Below are positions 44,667-58,498 of a stretch of DNA of 64,000 nucleotides, one piece after another. The DNA comes from Przewalskia tangutica (Eukaryota; Streptophyta; Magnoliopsida; Solanales; Solanaceae), in contig CM056721.1 of assembly GCA_029844215.1 (NCBI GenBank), positions 136,987,254 through 137,051,253 of the forward strand, given 5' to 3'. The notes beneath the pieces were generated by a model that worked only from the letters and a program-made list of their open reading frames with translations, had not been told where the DNA came from and did no database searches. The position numbers and the translations under genes were made by a program. Position 1 is the stretch's first letter. Every line of letters begins with the position of its first letter.

Positions 44667-45992
44667 CAAATTGCTAGTGTTTATTTCTTTTTGGCTGCAA
44701 ACAATTAGTGCATTCTTACATCAATTTCTTTTCATGATTAATGGGGTCACTTGCACCATTAAACTCTAAGTCTATTCATATTAAACAAGCTTCATCATGG
44801 CAATGGGTCAGAAAGCTTCATTGGTTTTGCAGCCACTGCTACAATAGCCATCAATGGGAAAAGGAAACCAAAATATCATAATGGGAAAGAGAGAAGAAAT
44901 CACATACTCACTATTCTATGATTCAAAGTCATACTCATACATGACATGGATTGAACTTGTAATCACTAATCTATATAGTTACAACTCCACCTGCACTCTT
45001 TAGTTGCAATAGAGTAGTTTTAATAAGGGTAGTATTTGAGCTAACCTGTTCGTACTATAGGATATGTCTGGTTTTCATTATAGGCATAGAGTAATTTTTT
45101 CAACCAAAACTTAAGAAGATGAGAAGAAATCACAGGCTTGCAAAAAGAATGTAACCTTCTATTTTAGAAATAACTTGATTTTAAAATTTCAATTTACTCT
45201 TAATGAAATGATTTATAACCACACAAATATACTAAAGTTTGTTATAGACTACAAGTTTCAGAAGTCATTCTTTCTTCCTAAAACCACGAGGCAAGAGCGT
45301 AACACTTTTAATCTTTCTTAAAAATCTCACATGATTTTTCGTTGTTTTCATTAACCACTAGACCATTCCAAACATCCCCTATAGTACATACCCCTTCCTT
45401 ATCAGGGCACACAGATAGCCGATTTTAGGACCCTTATTTAAGGCCTAACTGAAGTTTATAAATTTTTGTACGTTTAGCCACTGTAAAATAACTCGAGACC
45501 TACACGACTAAAGTTGAAATATCCGAATATGAAGTTAAAAACTTCAATACGTGTGTGTATCTAGAAGCTATATCCATCATACATTCTCAATTATAAAACA
45601 TGAAGAAACAAACTGCTAGACAAAAAAATGTGGAGAACCCGGAAGGCATTGATTACTTCTTATTGTATATATAACGAAACCTTGAAAAATCAGTTCAACG
45701 TTTCAGACATTTGAGATATATGTTGTACAGTATAATTTATTTACACAGAGTAATATTCCTATTGCAATACATCCGTAAAACTGGATGATAATTACTTTCA
45801 GGTGGACCCCGAGTTCATTTTCGACACTGTTATATGTTGCGAAGAGGAGGGTGGAAACCATCTACCGGGTGCAATTTCTACTCCCTTTACCCGGTCATAG
45901 GTCTACCACCACACCCCGAACTCAATGCCCGATTTAGTTTTTGAAAATTAAGTAAACATATACATCCAGGAAAAATAATGGCTACTGGGAGT
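44667..45992. other. Intergenic, including the likely 3' UTR of the LDAH gene
   Basis: No gene is supported. The right end follows the LDAH stop codon. A minus-strand AATAAA lies at about 45,733-45,739, roughly 255 bp downstream of the stop, and is a possible polyadenylation signal. Confidence 0.35.
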
Positions 45993-48900
45993 CTATTTTT
46001 TAAAATAATTCTTGATTAAGCCAGCAACATGCTGTGCAACCCATAATGAGCCAGCATCCGTGCAAGAAAAGGCATGAGTATAATCCCCACCTTCTACTGC
46101 TAGAACAGCACCTGGTACCTTGTTGGAGATCTGTAAGAACAAAATTGGTTATTAGATCAATTTCAATAAAGTGGTTAGAAAATAAAATTAGTCCTTACAG
46201 TTTGCAATAACTAAAACAGAAAGCGGTTTTTCTTTTGGGAGGGTGCTTCATTGGTACAATGGTGTCGATGCCTTGGAACAACGATAAAATTGTCTCCACG
46301 TGACCTATAGTTCGAGTTTTGAAATCAGCCACCGATGCTTGCTTCAGGTTAAACTGCCTACATTACACCCCCTCCGAGTGCAACCCTTCCCGGGCACAAG
46401 GTTATCCTTGTTTTGTGTCAAGGCCAGTTTGGAGCAATGGTAATCAAAGGCGAATCCAGGATTTAAACTCTATGGGTACAACTTTTTAAAATTCTTAGTT
46501 TGAACTCATTGTATTTTAAAAGTTATGAGTTTATGTCTACTACTTCTTGCAATTTTAATAATTTTTTACACAAATTTATGCTTTGTGTCGAAAGTTAGGG
46601 GTCCCACCTATCATGCTACATCCGCCACTGATGATAATGTTGTCTCTAGATCTATAGGTCACGAGTTCGAGCAGTAAAATCGGTCACCGATGTTTGCGTG
46701 AAGTTAGGTTGCCTACATTACACCCCCTCAGGTGTGGTTCTTCTACATAGGATACGTGAGCGAAATGATTCGTGCATTGGACTGCCTTTTTTTTGTGTGT
46801 GTTGAGGCCACTTTGCGCCCACCTTGACTATTTCATCAGTACATACTACTCACCATGTGGACATCTACTTGTGTGATCGTTTTAAGAGAGAAAGACCCTC
46901 AATAAGGTTGGACCGTTGTCAAACATGGTCGATCTTAGACCCTTGACGCACGAAGCATTCCGCGTCACATAGTGTTCAAAGAGGGCCGCACTGGTATGAT
47001 TTAGGCGGCCTACCTTGATGACGCAAGCACGAGTAGCTGATTCCACGACTCTCATGACGTATCTACACTAATTTTTAAAAACTATTCTTTAGTAGTAGGG
47101 CATCACTAAAATCATAATCGGAAACACTCTTTCTTCTGGGTGACTTATAGAGAAGGACAAACACATTTAAGGAAGGCAGTCACAAACATTTATAAAGTGA
47201 CACGCTCATGGAAGCCACATCATAGTACCAATCTGAGAAGTGAGAACGTCAAACAAAGAAGATTAAGCATATATCTGTCCTCTTGAACATCCATATTTGA
47301 GGTGGGGCAAGATGAACAGTGTTTCCCATATAGCTCCCTATCGACATTTTTCTTGACAGTGATACATAAACTAGTGGGACGTGTATCACCCGCTCACGCA
47401 TCGACCCTCATTGACATCCTGAATAAGTCTGATATGTGATATTTGGGCAACTCAAGTAGAATCTACCAACTCACTCCATCACGCTTGGGACATAAAATAA
47501 AAGGATTTATACTCTAAAAGGGTGAGCACTAACTAGATACATTTTTTCGTAACAATAAATGTGTAAACATTAATTTCGAGTTCATAACGTTATGGAGGGA
47601 TCATTAGATAATAAAAGATTAACAATCAATAGAATGATAACCTAGGCAAACATACTTGTTACATCATGCTCATTTCTCTTACTTTCAAGATGCAGTAAAT
47701 TCGGCCATATTGTATAATTGAGCTAGAAATCCTAGATTTTATTTCTTCTAGAAACTCAATAAATTAATTCTTACAGCCTTCAACTAAGATATTATAGTTA
47801 TTCTCACTAGTCTCTATAAGCTCAAAGGAGCCAGACTCACAGCTAGCACAAAGCATAAAAAGTTATAAGAATTCTGGTCAGATCCGTATTTAACATTAAT
47901 GAGACATCATAGCACAGTAAATCTTTGTAGTTTCACATCGCAAATATAAAAGGGAGAAATCTGCTCAATCAAATAAATTACAAATATTATTTACCTCTTC
48001 ATACAAATGCAAGGGACCCCAGTGATCGTCGCTGCCAAACAAAAATGACATCTGACTTTTCTTTTCCCTCATAAATGACCAATCAGGTTCCTCAGAAAGC
48101 TAATCCAGAAGGAAAAAGAACTCATAATTAGGATAGACCGAGAAAATTTCTACTGAGGAATACAGATATGTAAGGATTTGGGGCGGTTGGGGGAAAATAC
48201 ACTTTTTCTAAGTCATCTTTTAGCTTGAAAATTAATGCTTTTCTATGGGAGTATCCTGCCGTAGCCTGTGGTTCAAGCTATTAGTGTGACATGCATGATA
48301 CATGCAGCTGTTGGGCAACAAAAATCACATAGTTTTTTCACCTTTTATATGAAAAATAACAGTCTATAACTATTTTTTCTATAAGCACCATCATCTTAAC
48401 AAGAATATTTTGCATGAAAAATGTTCTGAAACTTATAAACTTATGATTAGGTCGCACTGGATCAGACAATGGGAACCTTTGGAGCAACATAGATTACGTG
48501 ACAAGGATAAACTTACCTTTTCAAATTCGGTCATTGCCATGTATAGCATGTTCTGAACGGTATGGTACTGAAAAGCATTTTGCAGTTGCCAACAATGATT
48601 AGTATTCAAACTAATAGATATAGATGGGTGACTTTACAATATCTAATATCACAAAAAATAAATTTCATTTGTTGATGAAAAATGCAGCGAAATCAGAAGA
48701 CAAAAAGAGGTTAGTAATTTTGTACTTCGTGTTGAACACGTGCCCTCAAGATTACAGCGAGTAGAACTAAGACCAGCCATCTAGGTATATAATTTTACAG
48801 CAACTACGTAATCTACAAGGAGCATTCATAACCCGTGAAAATAGTGGGCAGAAATATGGAGGACTTTCCAATAACCCGTGGGTTTACACCTGGATCTAGC

Positions 48901-51900
48901 AAGAGCCTGCGCTTGTTTACCCTAGTTATGGACTATGTTGCTCGGACTCTCTAAAAGTGTTGTCGCACCCGTGTCAGATTCTCTAAAAATGCACTACTTT
49001 TGAATGCACTACTTTTGAAGTATCTGACACGTACCAGTCGACATTTTTGAAGAGTCTGAACAACATAGGTTATGGATGAGTTAACCAATAGTATGTGTAT
49101 ACTGTTTTGATACAACATTGTGTTAATTGACAAAACTAATAAGAGAGTCAATGAAAAGCTTGAACTACATGAGAGGGCTCTAGAGTATTTGAGGATAACT
49201 ACAAGTAAAACACAATATATGATCTGCAAGTTTAGACTTTAGTTAGCATAAGAAGAATGAAATTGGAGTGAGATTCGATGAGATTGTGATGTTCAGATGC
49301 AGACTATTTATATGTTTAAGCTCAGGCTCTCAGGAGAATAGCATTATAGATGAAAATAATTAAATTAGAATGGCTAAGATAGAGGACCGGTACGGGAAAA
49401 TTATAAGATAAGAAGATAGGAGGATACCTACTAAAGTTGTAGACAAGTTCTCTATAGAATAGTTGTGAGACCAAAGTGAACTTGATAATCTAATCCCCAA
49501 TTATATCCACAAGCTAAGTTACGTAGAAATGCGGAGATAAAACAATGTGCATTATAAAGAAGGTACAAGTAGCACGTATACAACAACATACCAGTGAAAT
49601 CCCACAAAGTGGGGTCTAGGGAGGGTAGAGTGTAAGAAGACCTTACCCCTACCTTGGGACCCCTACCTTGGGAGGTAGAGAGGTTGTTCTACTTGGCACA
49701 AGAACAAGCCATTCAAAGCAGTATAAAAATCCATGGCCAATTAGCACGTATAGAAGTAGATAATAAGATGTACTACGAGATTGTTTGGTCATGTCTTTTG
49801 TGGACCTCCAATTGCACCGATCCATAAGTGTGACAACATTATGATTGAATGTATTTAAATGGGGCAAAGTAGATCCAAAAACGCATGGAGGAAAAGTCAA
49901 CAATTTCTAGGAATCCCTTTGGACTAAACTGGAAAAAAACGAAAGAGCAAATTTCTTTCTATGTGACACCAACTAGTTCAATGAAGGTCAATCGACATTT
50001 GAACACTTACACTAGGTTATAAAATTTGGTTAGACATTGTATAAGAGTGCAGAATTATATGTGAGATTTAGTGAATTCTAGTTTATCTCTCATATGTTTC
50101 TGCACTCTTATACAATTTCTAAATTTATAAGACTCCAGTCAAACATAACACCCCTTGGGGTGCGTCCCTACCCCGGACACTGCTAACGCGGGATGTTTTA
50201 TGCACCGGTATGCCCTTTTAAAAGAATCCCTAAGTTTTCTTAAAGGAAATTAGCAGGTAGCGGAATGAAATGAGCCCAAATGGATATTAAGGATTCATAT
50301 AACTAACCAAACTAGTTTGGAGCGGAGGTGTAATTATTCTCGTAAAAATTAGGATTTGTCCATATTTGCCTACACAATGTCATTTTAACTTTGATGGCTT
50401 TGAAACGGAAAAAAAGAAAATGATCCTTACCATCAAAATTGACGTGGTTGACTTTTCATAATTGTTTAGATAAGAGCTTTGACTTGGCATTTCGAGGAAG
50501 TATTGAGTTACCAATCAACTTGGCAAGTAGAACTCAATACTCATTGCTCATTTATCCAAAAACAAAAATGAGTAACTGGTAGGTCTAATAATTCAGATCT
50601 GATTACCACCAATGTTAAAGAGAACCATAAGAAATTGACGCTCACCTTGAGGACATGTGTACAGAGAGCCTCCACTGCAGACGGGCACCAGGAATTTCCC
50701 ACAGAGTTCTTCACCAGAATCCTGGAGATCCAGGCTGGTAACAGTCCCAGAATTGCTACAATTGAACTAAGGCCCGTACATAAAGTGCGAGATCTACACA
50801 AGTAATAACTGAAGAACATCAGTTCGTCACAGTAATTGCATGAGGAAAACAATGCCCGCACAAATATTACACACAAACAGGAAAATAAATGATAATATAC
50901 TCAAAAGCAAAAGTACCCCTTGATTTGTTATTGGATATTTTGGAGGTCTAGGATTCGGGTAGAAGGCTAGTAGTAGGTAGGTAGGTGTGGGGAGCGAGGG
51001 GTCGAGTTTTCCACCTCCCCTTTTTTCCTTTTAGTAGTAGTTGTCAGATATCACATTGTTTTATTTCCTTGATGGTTATTACTGTATGTTTCCACATTTA
51101 TTTTGTATCTTGTGATTTTCTCTCCTTTCATATATTTATGCGATAGGTACTTTTCTTCTGAGCCGAGGGTCTATCGGAAACTGTAAGGTCTGCGTACATC
51201 CTACCATACGCATCCTACCCTCCCCAGACCCCACCTTGTGGGACCGGTTTGTTGTTGTTGTTGTTGGATAGATGCCACAAATTTAGTCCCAAATGAATAA
51301 ATTACAAACTGTCAAAAGTCTAAATCCACAACTTAAGTTCGAAGAGATTCCTAAAACAAGATAAACAGAAAATAAAACAGAGGAAATAACCAGTTGTAAA
51401 CAGTCAACAGGATGGACATGCAAACTAGAATAATAGAAGTTACATGTCGAAAAATAAAAACTATAGCAGTGGTTAGTTGGAAATGCTTATCAAGTCATAT
51501 GATCTGCAAAGAGAATTTGAAATTTCGAATAAAAAGCAATCTGATTGCACATGCTCACTGCCCAAAAGTAAGTAATTTGATATTAATGGGTTTCTATAAC
51601 TGTTCCATTGAGAGTTGAATAACAAAGGTCCATAAGTATGATGTAAGAGGAAAAGCAAAATATACTCATTGGTCCCCCAATGGACAGGAAGGAAAATAAG
51701 CGGCTAAAGTACAAAGCTCTCACTTCACATAGAGAACAGAAAATGGAAAAGAAAAAAAGAGATTTACGCTGCAATCTTCTTAATAAAAGCTTGTGTTGAA
51801 GACTTGGTGTTAACAGCTAGAAATGGATACAAGCAAATGCAGTATGTCACCTAGAAACCAAAACAGAAGTATCAGAATGAGAATCGCGGATTTTGGGGGG

Positions 51901-54900
51901 AAAATGCATAATAGTGAAAAAGATTATACATAAAATATAAAGAAGACATACTCATTACCTTTCCTTGAAGTCTCTTAAAAATGTCCAGAGATATGTATGA
52001 GCCAATAGAATGACCAATCTAAGAACGGAAATCAAAATCAGCCAATGGCGTAGATCTTCCAACACATGAAACATCTAATACATCCAGAAAATGAAAATCC
52101 ATGTACTCTGATGTCAACTTTCCATTTCTTCTTATAGCTTTTTGTGGGTTATGAATCGATGGTTCAGAGAGAGAATCCAAATAACACACATATAAGAGTA
52201 ACTTGAGTATATATTAATGCAACTTCCAAACTTACCAGTACTATAGGAACTTCAGCATCCTGAAGCTCATGCTCTATGAAGTTCATCTGGAAAAGAAGAT
52301 TTGAAACAAAATTAAGTCAAGAATGCAGACTAATATAGACCAGTGTTCTGAAAGGCGTTTTTGGGCGAGTCACGGGGCGCAAAATGCGCCTCAAGAAGAA
52401 GACTCACGCCTACTGAAACTTAAAAAAGATTAGAGACAATATTGAACATTCACATTATTTTTTCTACAGCGCTCTTTGTAAACATCCAAATTCTTACCCC
52501 ACCAGAGAAAAAGAGACCTAACTTGTAACATCAAGACTGATTGGCGATCCTGAACCTGAAGAAATCGTCCTCAGACCAGTTCTAGCGACTTTGATAGGAC
52601 CATCTTGCTTTACCATTTTGTTTTTCTGTCAGATTAGTTTTTGGATTTTCATTTTTTCGTGCGGGATTTATCATTCAAAGGGAAGTAGACTATTGGCATG
52701 TTATTCATCTTCTATTTGTCACCTTTTTCTAGTTGAAGAACGCAAGACAGCTTTCACTACAGGTTCAAATTTTTAAAAACCATGTGGAATGCGACTTTGG
52801 AAGAAATACGAGTTGTTGCATCCGGAAGTGGTAATATGGGTAGTAACTGGAACTTTCTCCAGCTATGGGCAATTCCAAAGACTAAAAATTCGATCCAAAG
52901 CAAAGCAAGCCACTTTGAATTCCAAATAGAAAAAAGAGGAAGGGAAAGAAGTTTGTAATAGGTAGATTCTTCTTCTCAAGTGGTATCCCGTTTAATGTTG
53001 CAAATGACCCATAGTATTTGCCAATATTTGACGCAATTACAAATGAAGAGACGGCTTTCGTGGCTAATGCATGAGTTGAGAACTTGGTTACTGAAAGATG
53101 AGGTTACAGACATTGACAAGAGGTGAGATGAACATAAACAACCATGTTTATTGAACTCTCTGTGCAGCAGTACTGATCTCTTGTTAGAACACACAGGGAA
53201 GTTGAAAAGTCATCAAATCACACTTAAAAAGCAAAAAAGGGTGATATTTATTTAGGACATACTTGGGTGTCAAATTTGATTAGAGCATTTACAAATAATC
53301 ATGAACTTATTCGTCCTGCTATCACTCACTTTTCTACAACATATCTCACTCTCAAAAGCAAGATCAAGCCCTTAGATATATGATTTCTTCTGAAGCTTGG
53401 AATAAATCTGCTTGGGCTAAGAAACAAGGTGAAAATAAAAGTCATTTTGATCAAAACTTTTGGCCACATATTGCATAAAGAATATAACTCCTTTAGTGTG
53501 TGTCTTTAAGGGAAGTAGACTTAGAGGAAAAGTCATGCATGGAATATATATACATATATGTGTGCATATATATATTTGTGTGTGTGTGTATATGTGTATG
53601 TGTGTATGTATATTTATATTTCAAAATATATATATATATATAGCCATATTCATTAAGTCATATATATATATACCATACATGGTTTTTCCTCCAAGCCTAC
53701 TTCTCTTAAGTGCCCGTTTGGTACAGCTTATTAAAAAGAGCTTATAGAAGTAGAACTTTTATCAAAAAGTTGTTAGGTGTTTGGTTGTCAATAAAAAAAG
53801 TGCTTTTGGCTTAAAAATCACAAAATGCATAAGCCATTTTGCCTCTACTTCCAAAAGCCCAAAATTTGGGCTTTTGGAAGTAGAGGTAAAATAGCTTTTG
53901 CTTTTGCCAAAAGCACTTTTACTCTTTCAACCAAACACTCCAAAAAAAATGCCAAAAGTGCTTTTGTTAAAAAAAAAACACTTTTGGCCTTTCCAAAAGC
54001 CCAACCAAACGGCACTAAGACACTCGCTATAATACTCTTTTCTGATCAGAATCTCATTCTTGATAGTACGGGAAACTAGCCCAAAAACTGGATAGGGGTC
54101 ATGATGATGTCGGGCGCGTCGACTGATTGAGTGCCCCACAAACTGCGTGAAATGATAACTATTACACAGCTCACTAACTCTGCCAGGGGTATGGAAACCT
54201 ATTATTCGTCGGTGGTCCAGTGCACCCTAACTATACAAAGCCAACGCCCCCTCTCCTCAACTCAATTAAATTGGTTAATTACGAAGGAAATTCTACAAAA
54301 TTTATGACTCTCGGTTTCACCCCCTTATATTTCTTAGTCCAAGCAGATCTAAGCATAGACCTAAAGGGATGTTTTTGCTTTTGAAGACTTTGAATAGTGA
54401 GATATGTTGTAGTAATGTGAGTGATAGCAAAATAAAAAGGGTCATGCTTATTTATAAATGATCTCATCAAATCTAACACACATGTACACAGATAAATGTC
54501 ACCACTTCTTTTGATTATGTGTGGTTTGATGAATTCTTATCTTTCCTATATCTTCTAACAGGAGATCAATACAATGTGTTCCCAGAAACGGAAATGTATT
54601 TACTCCTTTCTTATTAAAAAAAAAGAGATCAATACAATGTGCTACACAACTAATCTAATAAACATGAGACTTGAGTATCTATTATTCTCTTTCTGCCATT
54701 CACAAAATTAGAACCATCATCAGTAATTTATCTGAACGACATTTGCTTAACTTCATATACATGTCTGTGTGCTGAAATGCTAGCAGTAATATACGAATTA
54801 AATAGTTTTTGACTTTATATCCTAAAAAAACAGAAATATTAGTAAGGACAGACTGTGAAGCAATAGTAAAATTAAATAAAAAAATAAATGAGAAAAACAG

Positions 54901-57900
54901 TAGTAGAAGATGGCTGAATTTTGTAGACACCATATCAATATATAATATAGTATTTGAACATATTAAAGGAAAGGATAATAATCTAGCTGATCAATTAAGT
55001 AGACTAATTTTAAGCAATAAATAATTTTGTTATTTATCTACAGCTAGAGAAAATCTTAGACAAAAATGGCTTCAGAGACGTCTTCCGCAGACATTTACAG
55101 TGAGACAATGTTACGTAATGTACACTTTAAACCTCAGACTTCTTCTCATGATACAGCAGAAAGATTTTTTTTTTGGAAAAACAATTTAATCTGTTTTCTA
55201 ACTTCAAATATTACTTTTAAAGACATACCTGGCAGTATTTTAGACAGACCCCAAAGGTGACTTATAGAAAATCTTTGAATTTCTTATAATAAAAATCCAA
55301 GTTATGTTAAATATTTTATAGCATGTTTAAACTCATTATGTCAGTATTTTACAGACAAAAATCAAAACAGCAGTTTTAAGTGTTATGTAGTAATACATGG
55401 AAGAATTAATGGAGTTTTTCAAACTTGGTCGGAAGTGTCAAGCTCTGTTCATGGTCTGTTAGGTGCCATTTATAAGGAATTTGACAATTTAAATGAAGCA
55501 TTAGACTATGCAAGAAAGTTTCTCTGTCCAAACTACTACAAATCTATGCTTTAAATAGAACCCAAACCAAATACCCCAATACAACATCCAAAAAGACACA
55601 GACAAAATTATCTTTTGCGACCATTGCTCCTCTATGGAAAACGGTTTCAAAAGGGTTAATGAAAGGAATGGGATGCTACAGCAAGAAAATATGAAACTAC
55701 AAGACAAGATAAAGGCCCTTGAAAGCAGAATATGGGCCTTGAAATTTGAATTAGCACAGACGCATCTTGAGAAAAAATATTTTGCTCAGAGTTCTCCATA
55801 ACAACAACAACAACATACTCAGTGTAATCCCACACAGTGGAGGCTGGGGAGGGTACGCAGACCTTACCTCTAATTTTGTGGAGTAGAGAGGTTGTTTCCG
55901 ATAGACCCTCAATGCATCTCAGAGTTCTCCACCTCCACAAAGAATAGATGAGACAGGTGTGCATTCCCCAATGAATGCAGAAAAGTCTACTATATCGGAT
56001 AATGATACAGCTAGTCCGGTTCAAACGGTAGCCGGTAAAGACTTATCAAATCCGTTAATGGCTGACACTTTGCCAAAAAGTGTAGCTGAATTATCAGCAC
56101 CAGAAACACGATTACCTAGGACCTTCACTCAAGAAGAATCATCTAAAAAAAGGAGTTTAGTGTTAAAAATGAAAAAATGGTCCTAACTACTCTAGAAAAA
56201 TTCTACAAGAAAAAAGAGAAGCATGTGATTACTGAAGATCCCAGACCATCTCAAGAAAATAAATTAAAAAGTCTCAAATTGGAGACATCACCAGTACACA
56301 ATTCATCATCATCAGAAGAAGGTGATACACTATTCAACGATGCACAAGACCCAGACGATGATGACTCAGGAATGAGTTTTGACACAGTTGCTCTACATAA
56401 TCTAGACATATGAGTAGCAGTCGAAGACAACAATAGTAAAACAAACACGGTGATGGCGCACAAGCACATGACAAGACAATACATATTTGAAAAAATAAAA
56501 TGAGGCACAATCACAGTGCTCCTTGGAAAAGAAGACCCCATGTGACGATACAAGACAACTGACGATACAAAACAAATATTTAGAAGACATCAATGTAAAG
56601 GATAAAGGCTATCCTATCTTCAAAAAAGACTATGTAAGAAATTCACAAAAGGACAAACATTGGAAAATGTTCATAGGAAATTGTAGTATTGGAAAATGTT
56701 GATAGGAAGTTATAATATTTTAAAAATACAAGACATAGAAAGTAGTAGTAGTCGTAGTATTTTGAAAATACAAGACATTGGAAAATGTATTCCTTCGGGA
56801 TAAGAAGACTTCTGTCAAAGAGGAAAACTTGAGGTGAAATCCGTATTTGAAGTCCGAAGAAGTCCTATAAATTCCAGACTCACAACAAGAGAAGACACAC
56901 TCAGAGAAAAAAAGGAAGAACACTGCAAGAAAAAAACCTTTCCATTTCCTACTTTGCCTTAGAACAAATAAATTCATGTTTGTAAAAAAAAATTCCATTT
57001 CCTGTTCTACTCTGTAAAATAAATAAACTTGTATCTCCCGTATGCTAAGTATTTTACTTTTCAGTAGCTAATCTTTCGGGTCCTCCGAAAGGAAAACCTC
57101 TCTCTTGTAATCATATAAGTTTGTTGTTTTAATTTATAGACTATGTTCCTATTATTTACCCCGTTATTATGTTTAAATTTCAATGCATGTTAATACAAAT
57201 ATAGTTAAACTTTAAATCACTCTAAGTATATGGTTAGCTTTCCAATTTCTTAACAACTACGATGGATTAACTTGTAAATTCCTAGGAGATACCGATTAAG
57301 TTAAACCCAATTCATTGCCTAGAAGGCGTTATAATGGGTAATCAGGCCATTGTGTGGTTAAAGAAGGAAGTGTTAAGAAAAGATTAACATCGCTAATCTT
57401 TTAACGGGTTGGAAAGAAGATATGAACAGAGTGAATAAAAATATAAAAAAATGAAAATATCAATATATATATTCGTTATTTTTCAGGGGTAGAAAATAGA
57501 TAATAGTCTTATGATAAAAACACTAAATGATATGATTACAGAGAGAGAGTGTGCTGAGTAGGATTTTACAACATAATTTTAAATCGATAAAAATTTATTG
57601 AAACAACACTCTCCCTTTTTGGTATTTTCAAAATACTACCTTCCTATCAACACTTTCCAATACTACAACTTCCTATGTCTTATATTTTTAAAATACTATA
57701 ACTTCCTATCAACATTTTTCCAATACTACAATTTCCTATGAACATTTCCAATGTTCGTCCTTTTGTGAATTTCTCACGTAGTTTTTTTTGAAGATAGGGG
57801 TAGTCTTTATCCTTTACATTGATATCTTCCAAATATTTGTTTTGTACCGTCAATTGTCTTGTATCGTCACATGAGGTCTTCTTTTCCAAGGAACACCGTG

Positions 57901-58446
57901 ATTGTGCCTCATTTTATTTTTTCAAATATGTCTTGTCTTGTCGTGTGCCTGTGCTCCATCACCGTGTTTGTTTTACTATTGTTGTCTTCACTGCTACTCA
58001 TGTGTCTAGATTATGTAGAGCGACTGGGTCAAAACTCATTCATGAGCCATCATCGTCTGGGTCTTGTGCATCGTTGAACAGTCTATCACCTTCTTCTTCT
58101 TCTGGGATCTTCAGTAATCACATGCTTCTCTTTTTCTTGCAGAATTTTTACTAGAGTAGTTAGGACTATCTTTTCTATTTTTAACACTAAAATCCTTTTC
58201 TTAGATGTTTCTTCTTGAGTGAAGATCCTAGGTAATCGTATTTCCTGTGTCTGTGGAGTTTCTAGTGCTGATAATTCAGCTACACTTTTTGGCAAAGTGT
58301 CAGCCATTAACGGATTTGATAAGTCTTTACCGGCTACCATTTAAACCGGACTAGTTGTATTACTATCCGATACAGTGGATGTTTCGGCATTCATTGGGAA
58401 TGCACACCCGTCTCATCCATTTTTTGTGGAGATGGAGGACCCAGAG

Positions 58447-58498
<52 letters not shown>

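Noticed and set aside
53460..53747. 95-codon open frame with a VCVYMCMCVCI-like stretch
   Set aside because: It reads through a (TA)n/(TG)n microsatellite.
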